A stretch of DNA of 32,165 bases from NCBI GenBank assembly GCA_016463765.1, contig JAEMQS010000037.1, positions 1 through 32,165 on the forward strand, in the 5' to 3' direction. The notes under the pieces are model-generated. The model was not told the origin of the DNA, did no database searches, and saw nothing but the letters and a program-made list of their open reading frames with translations. How positions within the stretch are numbered: the stretch's first letter is position 1; each line of letters starts with the position of its first letter. This document shows positions 31,530 through 32,165 of this stretch, piece after piece. The DNA is from Solirubrobacteraceae bacterium (GTDB taxonomy: Bacteria; Actinomycetota; Thermoleophilia; Solirubrobacterales; Solirubrobacteraceae). Made by a program: the position numbers and the translations under genes.

Positions 31530-31556
31530 TCGTCGGCCTGGCCGAACGGGGCTTGA
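31530..31556 (-). promoter_or_regulatory. Sigma-28-like promoter of the didomain glycosyltransferase
   Basis: On the minus strand TCAA (31553-31556), 15 nt, GCCGACGA (31530-31537), then 8 nt to the ATG at 31521. The sixth -10 base is C rather than T. The spacing is the same as at the exact sites and predicts a leaderless mRNA. It starts 2 bp after the end of the upstream small gene. Confidence 0.65.
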
Positions 31557-31557
31557 G

Positions 31558-31776
31558 CTACGCGCGCACGTCGACATGCGGGTGTCCGTCGTCGTCCTCC
31601 GGAGGCTTGCGCGTGGCCTGCCCCTCGCGGGCCCGTTCGCGCTCCTCCTGCTGTTCGCGCCGCTTCTCCTCGCGGTCGCGCTCCTCCTCGTCGGGTGACT
31701 TGCGGTGCACCCGCTGGATCCGCGCGATGCGGTCAAACGGCTCGGGGCCGATCGGCTCGATCCGGTCGTAGGCCAT
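31558..31776 (-). CDS. Small, highly charged hypothetical protein
   Basis: The 72-residue protein starts MAYDRIEPIGPEPFDRIARI, then has a run of Glu, Arg, Lys and Gln (about 30-55) that would form a charged helix or coiled coil, and ends HPHVDVRA. I recognise no domain. It starts 6 bp after the stop of the small membrane protein gene and runs the same way, so the two are probably one operon. The position beside filament genes suggests, but does not show, a motility link. Confidence 0.65.
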   Translation of the reverse strand: MAYDRIEPIGPEPFDRIARIQRVHRKSPDEEERDREEKRREQQEERERAREGQATRKPPEDDDGHPHVDVRA

Positions 31777-31782
31777 CGCTCA

Positions 31783-32136
31783 TCACTCGCTGGCGTGCTT
31801 CTCCGCTGCAGCCTGCTGCGCGTCGAGGATGGCCTGGTGGGCGGCGGCGCGGCGCTCGCGCATCTTGTCGCGGGCCTGGAGGATCTCCGCGCGCACGATC
31901 TCCCGCCACACCATGAGCGAGACGGCCCACGCGAGCAGGAACATGATCGAGCCCGCCACGATGCCGCGCAGGATGCCGTCGAAGACCGTCGAACCGGCCT
32001 GGATCGACAGCAGCGCGCCGAGCGTGCACGTGAGGATCGCCGCCCACGAGCGCGTCGTCTCGATGCTGCGACGCGCCTTGGGGTGATCGTCGATCGTGTA
32101 CGGCTTGACGTCGGTGGTGCCGGTGGACAGTCCCAT
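31783..32136 (-). CDS. Small membrane protein with two helices and a charged tail
   Basis: The 117-residue protein has a soluble N-terminus (about 1-28), two hydrophobic helices (about 29-48 and 55-76, AILTCTLGALLSIQAGS and GIVAGSIMFLLAWAVSLMVW), then a charged helical tail rich in Arg, Ala, Gln and Glu. I do not recognise a family. GAGGAA lies about 7 nt before the ATG. It follows another minus-strand gene whose end is probably at the window edge, and it precedes the small charged protein gene. It may be an integral inner-membrane accessory factor; the role is unknown. Confidence 0.75.
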   Translation of the reverse strand: MGLSTGTTDVKPYTIDDHPKARRSIETTRSWAAILTCTLGALLSIQAGSTVFDGILRGIVAGSIMFLLAWAVSLMVWREIVRAEILQARDKMRERRAAAHQAILDAQQAAAEKHASE

Positions 32137-32150
32137 CGCGGTTCCTCAGC

Positions 32151-32165
32151 TCACCCGATGAGCGC
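32151..32165 (-). CDS. 3' end of an upstream gene, cut by the window edge (tentative)
   Basis: On the minus strand a TGA at 32151-32153 ends a frame reading A-L-I-G from the window edge, 14 bp before the ATG of the small membrane protein. A second frame stops at 32146-32148, so the correct frame cannot be fixed. The short spacing suggests an operon continuing to the right. Confidence 0.25.
   Translation of the reverse strand, partial: ALIG

Noticed and set aside
1..32165. CRISPR arrays, insertion sequences, prophage genes, tRNA or rRNA genes
   Set aside because: No regularly spaced repeats, transposase or integrase motifs, phage structural genes or RNA-gene signatures were seen; the only long repeat is the flagellin pair.

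Overview
The window is very GC-rich, densely coding and lacks rRNA or tRNA genes. It looks like chromosome of a flagellated, high-GC actinobacterium. The style of the genes (flagellin with chemoreceptors, LytR_C protein, many GTG starts, leaderless-looking genes) would suit the Thermoleophilia/Solirubrobacterales, but that placement is an inference and no marker gene here proves it.

Layout. (1) 1-6.6 kb, minus strand: envelope genes. These are a membrane-anchored protein with FlgD-type Ig-like domains, a histidine phosphatase, an Ala/Pro-rich LytR_C protein, a membrane-bound NDP-sugar 4,6-dehydratase of the CapD/FlaA1 type, and a membrane diguanylate cyclase. (2) 6.7-17 kb, plus strand: a sugar-biosynthesis and glycosyl-transfer island. 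It holds a DegT aminotransferase, an FdtA-type 3,4-ketoisomerase, a GNAT-fold acyltransferase, two paralogous methyltransferases, a flavin-oxidoreductase-like protein, a TylF-like O-methyltransferase and two glycosyltransferases that share a C-terminal domain. An AbrB/PIN toxin-antitoxin pair sits inside it. (3) 17-20.7 kb, minus strand: a methyltransferase, a DUF354 GT-B-like protein, a second DegT aminotransferase and a second AbrB/PIN pair. (4) 20.7-22.6 kb, plus: a UppP-like phosphatase and purM. (5) 22.6-28.7 kb, minus: two chemoreceptors, a CHAP-domain hydrolase and two tandem short flagellins that share 746 identical bases. (6) 28.9-32.2 kb: a glycosyltransferase-methyltransferase fusion, a didomain GT2 glycosyltransferase and small genes.

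The main result is a repeated promoter signature read directly from the DNA: TCAA-N15-GCCGAT, or near variants such as TGAA-N15-GCCGANNA. It precedes both flagellins, both chemoreceptors, the CHAP hydrolase, the diguanylate cyclase and the heads of the glycan transcription units. It matches the known FliA/WhiG (sigma-28) consensus TAAA-N15-GCCGATAA. At five genes it is exact (TCAA-N15-GCCGAT) and lies 7-8 nt before an in-frame GTG, so these mRNAs should be leaderless. The flagellins and second chemoreceptor instead have leaders with a Shine-Dalgarno site.

This ties region 2 and the two glycosyltransferases beside the flagellins to the late flagellar regulon. The simplest reading is a flagellin (filament) glycosylation system: a 4-keto-6-deoxy sugar nucleotide is isomerised, aminated, acylated and methylated, then transferred to filament protein. 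Two addiction modules lie beside the two aminotransferases.
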